The notes under the pieces were generated by a model, which was not told where the DNA came from, made no database searches, and saw nothing but the letters and a program-made list of their open reading frames with translations. A stretch of 10,323 nucleotides of DNA. It comes from Alistipes sp. Its GTDB lineage: Bacteria; Bacteroidota; Bacteroidia; Bacteroidales; Rikenellaceae. Shown piece by piece: positions 1 to 5,973 of this stretch (within the stretch, counting starts at the first letter, position 1; each line of letters starts with the position of its first letter). The translations under genes and the position numbers were made by a program. The stretch covers positions 1 to 10,323 of the forward strand of contig JAFOEH010000040.1 of NCBI GenBank assembly GCA_017380275.1, read 5' to 3'.

Positions 1-351
1 GAACAGGCCAGCCTCCTTGTTCAGGATGCCGCGCATATACTTGTCGGTCGAAACCAAACCCTTCATCAGAACGTCGGCCTGACCATTTACAACAGCCTGT
101 ACGGCCAGCTTAACGCACGTTACGTCGCTGGGCTCGTGTACGATGTTAAACACCGACGAGTCGATGCCAAGCTCGGTGCAAGCCTGCTCGATGGTAGCCT
201 TGTCGCCAAAAAGTGTAGCCTCTACCAAACCCTCTTTCCAAGCGTTGTATACAGCCTCAATTGTGTGTGTATCCTGTCCGTATGCAACAGCCAAACGCTT
301 TCTACCGCGTGCTACGGCAGCTGCTACGATCTCATCCAAACGTGTAATCAT
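1..351 (-). CDS. ptb: Phosphate acyltransferase, Ptb-like (phosphate butyryl/acetyltransferase family), N-terminal part
   Basis: Only the first 117 residues are inside the window; the gene runs off the left edge. Family members move an acyl group between CoA and phosphate (acyl-CoA + Pi to acyl-phosphate + CoA) in the cytoplasm, supplying the acyl-phosphate that an acetate or butyrate kinase turns into ATP. The visible part opens with MITRLDEIVAAA, then RKRLAVAYGQDTHTIEAV, a GDKATI segment near residue 50, VHEPSD near 75, and LMKGLVSTDKYMRGILNKE near 95-114. From memory, this resembles clostridial Ptb (AVAVAQDEPVLEAV, then MKGLVNT and VLNKEVGL) more than the usual Pta start. The ATG at 351 is the first in frame and lies 25 bases after the ackA stop, so the two genes are very likely co-transcribed. 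Substrate cannot be decided: the partner is an acetate kinase, so acetyl-CoA is plausible. The family call is firm; Ptb versus Pta is inference. Confidence 0.82.
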   Translation of the reverse strand, partial: MITRLDEIVAAAVARGRKRLAVAYGQDTHTIEAVYNAWKEGLVEATLFGDKATIEQACTELGIDSSVFNIVHEPSDVTCVKLAVQAVVNGQADVLMKGLVSTDKYMRGILNKEAGLF

Positions 352-376
352 ATCTCTTTTTGTTTTTAGGTTTTTA

Positions 377-1585
377 TTAAAGATTTTTTGTAAGGTTGTA
401 GGTGTCGGTTGCGATTACCAGCTCCTCGTTCGTAGCGATAACGGCTACCTTCACCTTTGACTCCTCGGTTGAGATGATGGTATTCGTACCACGAGTAACG
501 TCGTTTACAGCATCGTTGAGCTCGATACCCATAAACTCCATATTGCGGCAAACGTAGCGACGCAGGTCGGCCGAGTTCTCGCCCACACCTCCGGTGAAGA
601 TTACCAGATCAACACCACCCATCTCGGCAGCATACTCTCCGACAAACTTCTTCACACGGTTGTAGTACATATCGCGAGCTACGATAGCCTTCTCGTTGCC
701 GGCATCATACGCAGCGTCGATGTCGCGCATATCGCTCGAGAGGCCCGTCATACCCATCACGCCCGACTTCTTATTCATCATAGCGTTGAGCTCGGCGTAC
801 GACATACCCTCATTCTCGCCAATGTAGGTGATTGCGCTGGCATCTACCTGACCGCAACGTGTACCCATCACAAGACCGTCCAGAGGAGAGAATCCCATCG
901 AGGTGTCGAACGACTTGCCGTTCAGCACAGCCGTAACCGATCCGCCATTACCGATGTGGCAGGTTACAATCTTCGAGTTCTCCAGATCCAGACCGACCAG
1001 CTCGGCACCTACCTTTGCAACATACTTGTGGCTCGTGCCGTGGAAGCCGTACTTGCGTACGCGATACTTCTCATAGTACTCCGTAGGCAGGGCGTAGAGG
1101 TAGTTGATAGCGGGGATTGACTGGTGGAACGAGGTGTCGAAAACAGCCACCTGAGGAATACCGGGCAGCACCTTCTCGATCGAAAGTACACCCTCCAGGT
1201 TAGCGGGATTGTGCAACGGAGCGATCTCGAATAGTGAACGGATGTTTGCCTTCGCCTCGTCGTCAACCACTACACTCGACTTGAAGAACTCGCCTCCGTG
1301 AGCCACGCGATGACCTACGGCCTTCACCTCGTGCAGGTCGCTGATAACGCCGTGCGTGGGATCGGTCAGCGCCTCCAGTACCATACTGATACCCGTTGTG
1401 TGGTCTGCGATGGGTTTTACGACCTCAAACTTATCCTTGCCCGTAGGCTTGTGAGTAAGGCTTCCCTCGGGAAGACCGATACGATCGACCAAACCTTTGG
1501 CCAACAGTGCGTTGCTCTGCTCGTTGATGTCAATCACTTGATACTTGATCGACGATGAGCCGCAATTAAGAACTAATACGATCAT
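377..1585 (-). CDS. ackA: Acetate kinase
   Basis: Reversible phosphotransfer between acetyl-phosphate and ADP, giving acetate and ATP; cytoplasmic, the energy-conserving last step of acetate fermentation. The 402 residues match the usual family length. The N-terminal signature LNCGSSSIKY (residues 6-15) carries N7, S10, S12 and K14. Residues known as catalytic or substrate-binding in the Methanosarcina enzyme can be placed: R93 in GHRVAHGG, H125 in LHNP, D150 in FDTSFH, H182 in GFHGTSH, H210 and N213 in CHIGNGGS, R243 in GTRCG, and the acidic residue in TNEEL (387/388). The phosphate-binding TGGVGENS is at 331-338. Nothing essential is missing. The ATG at 1585 starts the conserved N-terminus exactly. 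The gene is first in a minus-strand operon with the Ptb-like gene, with a TATCTTTG promoter element about 55 bases upstream. Butyrate kinase is less likely because the length and motifs are those of AckA. Confidence 0.97.
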   Translation of the reverse strand: MIVLVLNCGSSSIKYQVIDINEQSNALLAKGLVDRIGLPEGSLTHKPTGKDKFEVVKPIADHTTGISMVLEALTDPTHGVISDLHEVKAVGHRVAHGGEFFKSSVVVDDEAKANIRSLFEIAPLHNPANLEGVLSIEKVLPGIPQVAVFDTSFHQSIPAINYLYALPTEYYEKYRVRKYGFHGTSHKYVAKVGAELVGLDLENSKIVTCHIGNGGSVTAVLNGKSFDTSMGFSPLDGLVMGTRCGQVDASAITYIGENEGMSYAELNAMMNKKSGVMGMTGLSSDMRDIDAAYDAGNEKAIVARDMYYNRVKKFVGEYAAEMGGVDLVIFTGGVGENSADLRRYVCRNMEFMGIELNDAVNDVTRGTNTIISTEESKVKVAVIATNEELVIATDTYNLTKNL

Positions 1586-1639
1586 AGTTTTTTGCTATTT
1601 ATATATTTTTAGTGTTTTGTCGAAAGAAATTTTGCACAC

Positions 1640-1647
1640 CAAAGATA
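1640..1647 (-). promoter_or_regulatory. Probable -7 promoter element for ackA
   Basis: On the minus strand this reads TATCTTTG, a full match to the Bacteroidota -7 consensus TAnnTTTG. It lies 54 bases upstream of the ackA ATG, giving a predicted 5' leader of about 45-50 bases. The matching -33 TTTG is not well placed. The nearest copy, within the T-rich run at about 1671-1676, leaves a spacer of roughly 23 bases, longer than the usual 19 or so. The site is inferred from motif and position only. Confidence 0.55.
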
Positions 1648-1668
1648 CAAAATAAAGTGGTACAATAA

Positions 1669-1710
1669 GCCAAAAAAAGGCGAAAAAACTAATTTTCGCC
1701 CTTTTTTATT
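1669..1710. terminator. Bidirectional intrinsic terminator between the M64 gene and ackA
   Basis: An 8-bp perfect stem, GGCGAAAA (1679-1686) with TTTTCGCC (1693-1700), has a 6-base loop. It is flanked by an A-run on the left and a T-run on the right, so it can form a hairpin plus U-tract in either direction. Its main job is probably to end the minus-strand response regulator/M64 transcript about 85 bases past the M64 stop, just before the ackA promoter. Confidence 0.8.
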
Positions 1711-1785
1711 CTATATAAACAATTTCGGTACCACGTTCGAGTGTCAATCTTGTATGCCACCCCCTGCACCCCTGCTGCTATGCGA

Positions 1786-3078
1786 TTACTCCTGCTCGGT
1801 GTTGTAGAGGATGATGCGCTCGATAGCTCGCTGGCACACCTCGCAGAACTGCGTTGCCACGTTGTCGCGCATACGACAGATTACTGCCGGACGATACATC
1901 CCTTTGGTCATATATCCGCCACCCTCATACACGCCGATGGTGTAGTTGTCCTGACGCTCCTTGGTGGGTTGCGATGGGATCTCCACGCCCTCGGCCACCA
2001 TATCCTTCCACTTCGACTCGAAATCTACCATCGTGGTGATATTCTGCTCCCAGGGCTCATAGCCGAGCTTGTAAGTTCCGTCGGTATGGTCGGCGTGCTC
2101 GTAGAAATACTCGTCAGCCAGAGCTCCGAACGAGTGGCCAAATTCGTGCACTACGACGGGCTTGAACATCGGGTTGTGAGCCGTCGTTAGCGTGTACGAG
2201 TTGTAGATTCCACCACCACCGTAGGTGTCCGTATTTGCAAGAATTATAAGGTGTTCGTAGTCAATTCCCGCCAGCGCATCGTGAATTGCGTGTACGCTGT
2301 TGGTGGTAAGGTATCGCGGCGAGTAGAAGGTCATAAAATTTGAGTTCAGCGCCGTCTCGCGCCACTCATCATCCTGCGGCACACTCACGTTGCTCTGCTT
2401 CGAGGGAACCTTCACTGCCACCACGTTGAACTTTGCCTTATGCTGCGCGAAGGGCTCATACTTGAATATCTCCTCGCAGGCCGTGCGTGCATCCGTCATA
2501 AAGGTCTCCATCTCCTCGGCCGTATATCCTTCGGCTACGATAGCCACGTCGATGCACTCCTCGGCCGAACCGCTGCGTAGCAGATATTCGTGCGGCTGCG
2601 GCGAGCGTGAATCCATATTGCGGATAAGCTTGTCGTCGGGCGTAACCTTATGGCGCAACGAAGCCTGCTTCTCGCCCTCGTTGCTCAGTAGTGTAATCTC
2701 TACGAAAACCTCCTTTTGGGGAAATGGTACAAGGAACGTTGCCTCGAAGCTCTTTGTAACCTCTTTGGCCTCGTCTGTCACCAGCCACTCCTGAAAAAGA
2801 CTTGAGAATGCGTTTCTGTACAGCACCTCTCCGCTCTCTATATCAATTACCTTTATATCTCCATTGCCTCTCACTGGCACCTTGTCGAGATTAACCCTGC
2901 GACCTGCCCAGCCCTCCTCCGATGCCAATTCGTCGAGTGCCACGATCTGCTGCTCGGCATTGCCCACAAAGTGGTAATCTATACGAAGTGTCTTATTGTG
3001 GAAGTGTGTGGAGAAGTCCTGCGCCTCGGCCGCAATAGCCGCAGCGAGGCCCACCATCAGCAAAAATATTCTCTTCAT
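1786..3078 (-). CDS. Secreted zinc metallopeptidase, family M64 (IgA-peptidase-like)
   Basis: A predicted exported protease of 430 residues. The start is set at the ATG at 3078, which gives a clear signal peptide: MKR, a hydrophobic core to about residue 16, and an Ala-rich cleavage site ending AEA before Q20. Longer in-frame starts would put charged residues before the signal and overlap the upstream gene. The catalytic motif HEFGHSFGALADEY (311-324) fits the M64 pattern HExxHxxxxxxD, with H311, H315 and D322 as zinc ligands and E312 as the general base. It is preceded by the GGGGIYNSYTLTTAHNP segment typical of Bacteroidales M64 proteins. A C-terminal FCEVC (411-415) could form a disulfide. 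The N-terminal 160 residues look like the beta-rich domain that often precedes the M64 catalytic domain. The gene starts 7 bases after the response regulator stop, so the two are co-transcribed. Family members were named for cleaving IgA, but substrate here is unknown; mucin or host glycoprotein is only a guess. Confidence 0.92.
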   Translation of the reverse strand: MKRIFLLMVGLAAAIAAEAQDFSTHFHNKTLRIDYHFVGNAEQQIVALDELASEEGWAGRRVNLDKVPVRGNGDIKVIDIESGEVLYRNAFSSLFQEWLVTDEAKEVTKSFEATFLVPFPQKEVFVEITLLSNEGEKQASLRHKVTPDDKLIRNMDSRSPQPHEYLLRSGSAEECIDVAIVAEGYTAEEMETFMTDARTACEEIFKYEPFAQHKAKFNVVAVKVPSKQSNVSVPQDDEWRETALNSNFMTFYSPRYLTTNSVHAIHDALAGIDYEHLIILANTDTYGGGGIYNSYTLTTAHNPMFKPVVVHEFGHSFGALADEYFYEHADHTDGTYKLGYEPWEQNITTMVDFESKWKDMVAEGVEIPSQPTKERQDNYTIGVYEGGGYMTKGMYRPAVICRMRDNVATQFCEVCQRAIERIILYNTEQE

Positions 3079-3085
3079 ACGTCGT

Positions 3086-3754
3086 TTACTCTTTAGTGCT
3101 CTCCTCATATTTGTAACCCACACCCTTCACCGTCACGATGTGCTCCTCGCCGATTTTCTGGCGTAGCTTGCGGATGTGAACGTCAATGGTGCGGTCACCC
3201 ACGACCACCTTGTTGCCCCATACGTTGGCGTAAATCTCCTCGCGCGTAAAGAGCTTTCCGGGCTGCGAGTGTAGCAGCTCGAGCAGCGCAAACTCCTTGC
3301 GAGGCAGAACAATTGTCTGCTCACCCTTGTGTACCTGGAAATGCTCGCGGTCGATGACGATCTGGTCGCTCTGCTCGACGGGCTTGATGCGCTTGAGTAT
3401 GGCCTGCACGCGGCTGCGCAGGATGTTCATCTTGATAGGTTTGTTGATGTAGTCGTCAGCGCCAGCGTCGTATCCCTGCAACTGTGTCTCCTCGCTGCCG
3501 ATGGCCGAGAGGAAGACAATCATTACATTCTTCAGTGCAGGTGAGCGTCGCAGAGCCTTGCACGTCTCGATGCCGTCGAGCACGGGCATCATCATATCGA
3601 GTAGAATCAAATGAGGTTTCACGCGCAGCGCCTCCTGCAAACCTTCGGCACCGTTCGATGCTGTATAGACCTCGTATCCGTCGCGTGTGAGGTTGTATTT
3701 CACGAATTCCAGAATATCGTCCTCGTCGTCGATGAGTAGTATGCGGTATCCCAT
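3086..3754 (-). CDS. Two-component response regulator, OmpR/PhoB family
   Basis: A cytoplasmic DNA-binding response regulator of 222 residues. Receiver domain, residues 2-120: acidic pocket D9, D10 and E11, phospho-acceptor D53 in LLDMMMP, switch S83 in FLSA, and K105 in NKP. A winged-helix DNA-binding domain fills about 130-218, with the recognition segment DRTIDVHIRKLRQKIG and the closing IVTVKGVGYKYE. All phosphorylation residues are present, so it should be a normal phosphorylated regulator. The start is the ATG at 3754 (MGYRILLIDDE). An in-frame extension back to 3838 encodes an unrelated hydrophobic stretch, runs through the promoter region, and is rejected. No sensor histidine kinase lies next to it: downstream is the M64 protease gene and upstream is a divergent DUF349 gene. 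It therefore looks like an orphan regulator whose kinase is elsewhere. Targets are unknown. Confidence 0.95.
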   Translation of the reverse strand: MGYRILLIDDEDDILEFVKYNLTRDGYEVYTASNGAEGLQEALRVKPHLILLDMMMPVLDGIETCKALRRSPALKNVMIVFLSAIGSEETQLQGYDAGADDYINKPIKMNILRSRVQAILKRIKPVEQSDQIVIDREHFQVHKGEQTIVLPRKEFALLELLHSQPGKLFTREEIYANVWGNKVVVGDRTIDVHIRKLRQKIGEEHIVTVKGVGYKYEESTKE

Positions 3755-3773
3755 AATCAAAAATAATTTTCTA

Positions 3774-3781
3774 CAAATATA
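3774..3781 (-). promoter_or_regulatory. Probable -7 promoter element for the response regulator/M64 operon
   Basis: The minus strand reads TATATTTG, a match to TAnnTTTG, 19 bases before the response regulator ATG. That would give a very short leader of about 12 bases, so the true start of transcription may lie elsewhere. No good -33 TTTG is seen at the expected distance. Confidence 0.4.
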
Positions 3782-3825
3782 CAAAATTACCGCAATAAAA
3801 AAGGATAATGATCGGATAAATTTCT

Positions 3826-3833
3826 TATATTTG
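3826..3833 (+). promoter_or_regulatory. Probable -7 promoter element for the DUF349 gene
   Basis: TATATTTG matches the Bacteroidota -7 consensus and lies 48 bases upstream of the ATG at 3882, predicting a leader of about 40 bases. A -33 TTTG at about 19 bases upstream is not evident. The site diverges from the response regulator promoter motif 45 bases away. Confidence 0.5.
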
Positions 3834-3881
3834 CACATCTATATACTTATGTATTGCGTCTAACGCTAAAACAACAAAGTG

Positions 3882-5849
3882 ATGGCTACTGATAAAATTT
3901 TCAATTCGACTCCCGTGGAGTCTGTCGGCTCGGCCGAAGATGTGCTTAATGTAACTGCTGTGGAGGAGGCTACGGCTGAGGTTCAGTCTGCTCCCCAAAC
4001 CGATTTGGATGCAGCCGCAGAGGCGGTTGCTGCCGATTTTGCCGAGGAGGATGCCGCATTGGCTGCCGAGCAGGCTGGTCTTGCCATCGAGGGCGAGACG
4101 GCCGAGGAGGAGGCTGCTGCCGACATCGATCGTGGCGATGTGAACGGCAAGAGCAAGCAGGAGCTTGTCGATATGTTCGCCGAGAAGATCGCCAGCGAGC
4201 CCGTACAGACCTTGCGCAAGAGTGTCGAGGCCATCAAGATCGCTTTCTACAAACTGCATCGTGCTGAGGTCGATGCCGCTCGCAAGGCTTTTGAGGCTGC
4301 CGAGCCCGAGAAGGAGTTTGTGCCCGCACCCGATGCATTGGAGATACGCCTGAAGGATCTATTCAAGGAGTATCGCCGTCGTCGCGATGAGTATATCGCC
4401 AATCTGGACAATATCAAGGAGGAGAACCTCAAGCTTAAGCTCTCGATTATCGACGAGCTCAAGGAGCTTGTCAATTCCGATGAGACGCTCAACAACTCTT
4501 TCGCCAAGTTCCGCGAGTTGCAGCAGCGTTGGAAGGATACGGGCCCCGTACCGCAGACCAAGGTTAAGGATCTGTGGGAGACATACAATCTCCACGTCGA
4601 GAATTTCTATAATTTCATCAAGATAAACAAGGAGCTGCGCGATCTGGATCTGAAGAAGAACTACGAGCAGAAGATGCAGCTCTGCGAGCAGGCTGAGGCT
4701 CTTTTGATGGAGCCATCGATTGTTGATGCGTTCCACAAGTTGCAGAAACTGCACGACGAGTGGCGCGAGACAGGCCCCGTTGCCAACGAGCATAAGGAGT
4801 CGTTGTGGGAGCGTTTCAAGGCCGCTTCGAGTCGCATCAACAAGCAGCATCAGGAGTATTTCGACTCAATCAAGCAGGAGCAGCTGAAGAACCTCGAGCT
4901 TAAGTCGGAGCTCTGCGCTAAGACCGAGGCACTGGCCGAGCAGCCCTACACCACCCGTAAGGAGTGGAACAAGGCAAGCGAGCGCCTTATCGAGATTCAG
5001 AAGGTGTGGCGCACCATTGGTTTCGCTCCGAAGAAGGATAACACCCGCATCTACGAGCGTTTCCGTACGGCTTGCGACCGTTTCTTCGAGACCAAGCGCA
5101 ACTTCTACGCAGGTGTCAAGAGCGAGATGGAGCATAACCTGGCCCTCAAGCAGGAGATCTGCGAGGCAGCCGAGGCTCTGCAGTCGAGCGAGGATTGGAA
5201 GCACGCCACCGAGCAGATCATCGCTCTCCAGGCCAAGTGGAAGGAGGTAGGTGCCGTGTCGCGTCGCTATTCGGATCAGGTGTGGAAGCGTTTCCGTGCC
5301 GCTTGCGACAACTTCTTCGAGCGTAAGGCGCAGCACTTTGCCGGTCTCGAGGGTGAGCACGAGGCTACCCGGAGAAAGAAGCTGGCTCTGATTGAGGAGA
5401 TGGCAGCTGCCGACATCGCTACGGGCGGTTACGATATGATTAAGGAGTTCCAGCGTCGCTGGAGCGAGATTGGCTATGTGCCCATCAAGCAGAAGGATGC
5501 TGTGCAGAAGAAGTATAAGGCAGCTGTTGATCAGCTCTTCGGCGTGTTGCGTGGTTCGGAGCGCGACCGTTCGATGAATCGCTTCAAGGAGCGTCTGCAG
5601 GGAATGAAGGGCGCTGGCGATAAGCGCCTGAAGAGCGAGCGTGAGCGCCTTTATAATAAAGTACGCCAGATGGAGCAGGACATCGCCCTTCTGGAGAACA
5701 ACATTGGTTTCTTCTCAAAGTCGAAGAATGCCGAGTCGATGATTGCCGACATTCGCGAGAAGATCGCCAAGTCGAAGCGCGAGCTGCAGGACACCATCGA
5801 GAAGATTCGCCTGATCGATGCACGTTCGGCCGAGCAGAGCAAAGAGTAA
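3882..5849 (+). CDS. DUF349-repeat protein (five repeats, coiled-coil C-terminus), function unknown
   Basis: A 655-residue, highly charged, predicted cytoplasmic protein with no signal peptide or membrane segment. Residues 20-85 are an acidic Ala/Glu-rich, probably disordered region. Then come five DUF349-type helical repeats, each marked by a conserved Trp followed by a Gly: WKDTGPVP (W217), WRETGPVA (W294), WRTIGFAP (W376), WKEVGAVS (W453) and WSEIGYVP (W527). They are spaced 77, 82, 77 and 74 residues apart, and each is followed by an aromatic/basic helix such as LWERF or RFRTACDRFF. The last 80 or so residues form a Lys/Glu-rich coiled coil. DUF349 (Pfam PF03993) has no established function that I know. 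The start is the ATG at 3882, which directly follows an in-frame GTG at 3879; the ATG is preferred. The gene may be co-transcribed with pyrG, 124 bases downstream, since no U-tract terminator separates them. Family call is firm; role is open. Confidence 0.93.
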   Translation: MATDKIFNSTPVESVGSAEDVLNVTAVEEATAEVQSAPQTDLDAAAEAVAADFAEEDAALAAEQAGLAIEGETAEEEAAADIDRGDVNGKSKQELVDMFAEKIASEPVQTLRKSVEAIKIAFYKLHRAEVDAARKAFEAAEPEKEFVPAPDALEIRLKDLFKEYRRRRDEYIANLDNIKEENLKLKLSIIDELKELVNSDETLNNSFAKFRELQQRWKDTGPVPQTKVKDLWETYNLHVENFYNFIKINKELRDLDLKKNYEQKMQLCEQAEALLMEPSIVDAFHKLQKLHDEWRETGPVANEHKESLWERFKAASSRINKQHQEYFDSIKQEQLKNLELKSELCAKTEALAEQPYTTRKEWNKASERLIEIQKVWRTIGFAPKKDNTRIYERFRTACDRFFETKRNFYAGVKSEMEHNLALKQEICEAAEALQSSEDWKHATEQIIALQAKWKEVGAVSRRYSDQVWKRFRAACDNFFERKAQHFAGLEGEHEATRRKKLALIEEMAAADIATGGYDMIKEFQRRWSEIGYVPIKQKDAVQKKYKAAVDQLFGVLRGSERDRSMNRFKERLQGMKGAGDKRLKSERERLYNKVRQMEQDIALLENNIGFFSKSKNAESMIADIREKIAKSKRELQDTIEKIRLIDARSAEQSKE

Positions 5850-5873
5850 CAATAACATTCTATCGAGTACGCA

Positions 5874-5907
5874 GGTCGGACTCGCGGCCTTGGTCGCGGG
5901 CCCGACC
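5874..5907 (+). other. GC-rich stem-loop between the DUF349 gene and pyrG
   Basis: The outer stem GGTCGG (5874-5879) pairs with CCGACC (5902-5907). An inner stem of CGCGGC (5883-5888) pairs with GGTCGCG bases at 5893-5898 (one G-U), closing a four-base loop. A small 3x3 internal loop separates the two stems. No T-run follows, so it does not look like an intrinsic terminator. It could be an RNA-stability or processing element at the 3' end of the DUF349 transcript, or part of a pyrG leader. Confidence 0.5.
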
Positions 5908-5973
5908 GTTGCGGTTGAAATAGGCAAGATAATACGAATTGATTTTTAAGGTTTTTTTTAAGATATATTAACT

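Noticed and set aside
1741..2190. A 149-codon plus-strand open frame opposite the M64 gene.
   Set aside because: It lies wholly antisense to a well-supported gene and the downstream end of its operon. It has no recognisable domain and is explained by codon bias on the other strand.
3079..3123. A 15-residue longer start for the M64 protease.
   Set aside because: It overlaps the response regulator and places basic residues before a normal signal peptide. The ATG at 3078 gives a clean signal sequence and 7-base operon spacing.
3755..3838. A 28-residue N-terminal extension of the response regulator with a hydrophobic stretch (apparent membrane segment).
   Set aside because: It runs through the promoter region and precedes a perfect receiver-domain start at 3754. 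OmpR-type regulators are cytoplasmic and do not carry such a segment.
3825..5360. Several 80-164 codon minus-strand frames, rich in Leu or Ser, opposite the DUF349 gene.
   Set aside because: They are mirror frames of Glu/Lys/Ala-rich codons in the repeat protein and show no conserved features.
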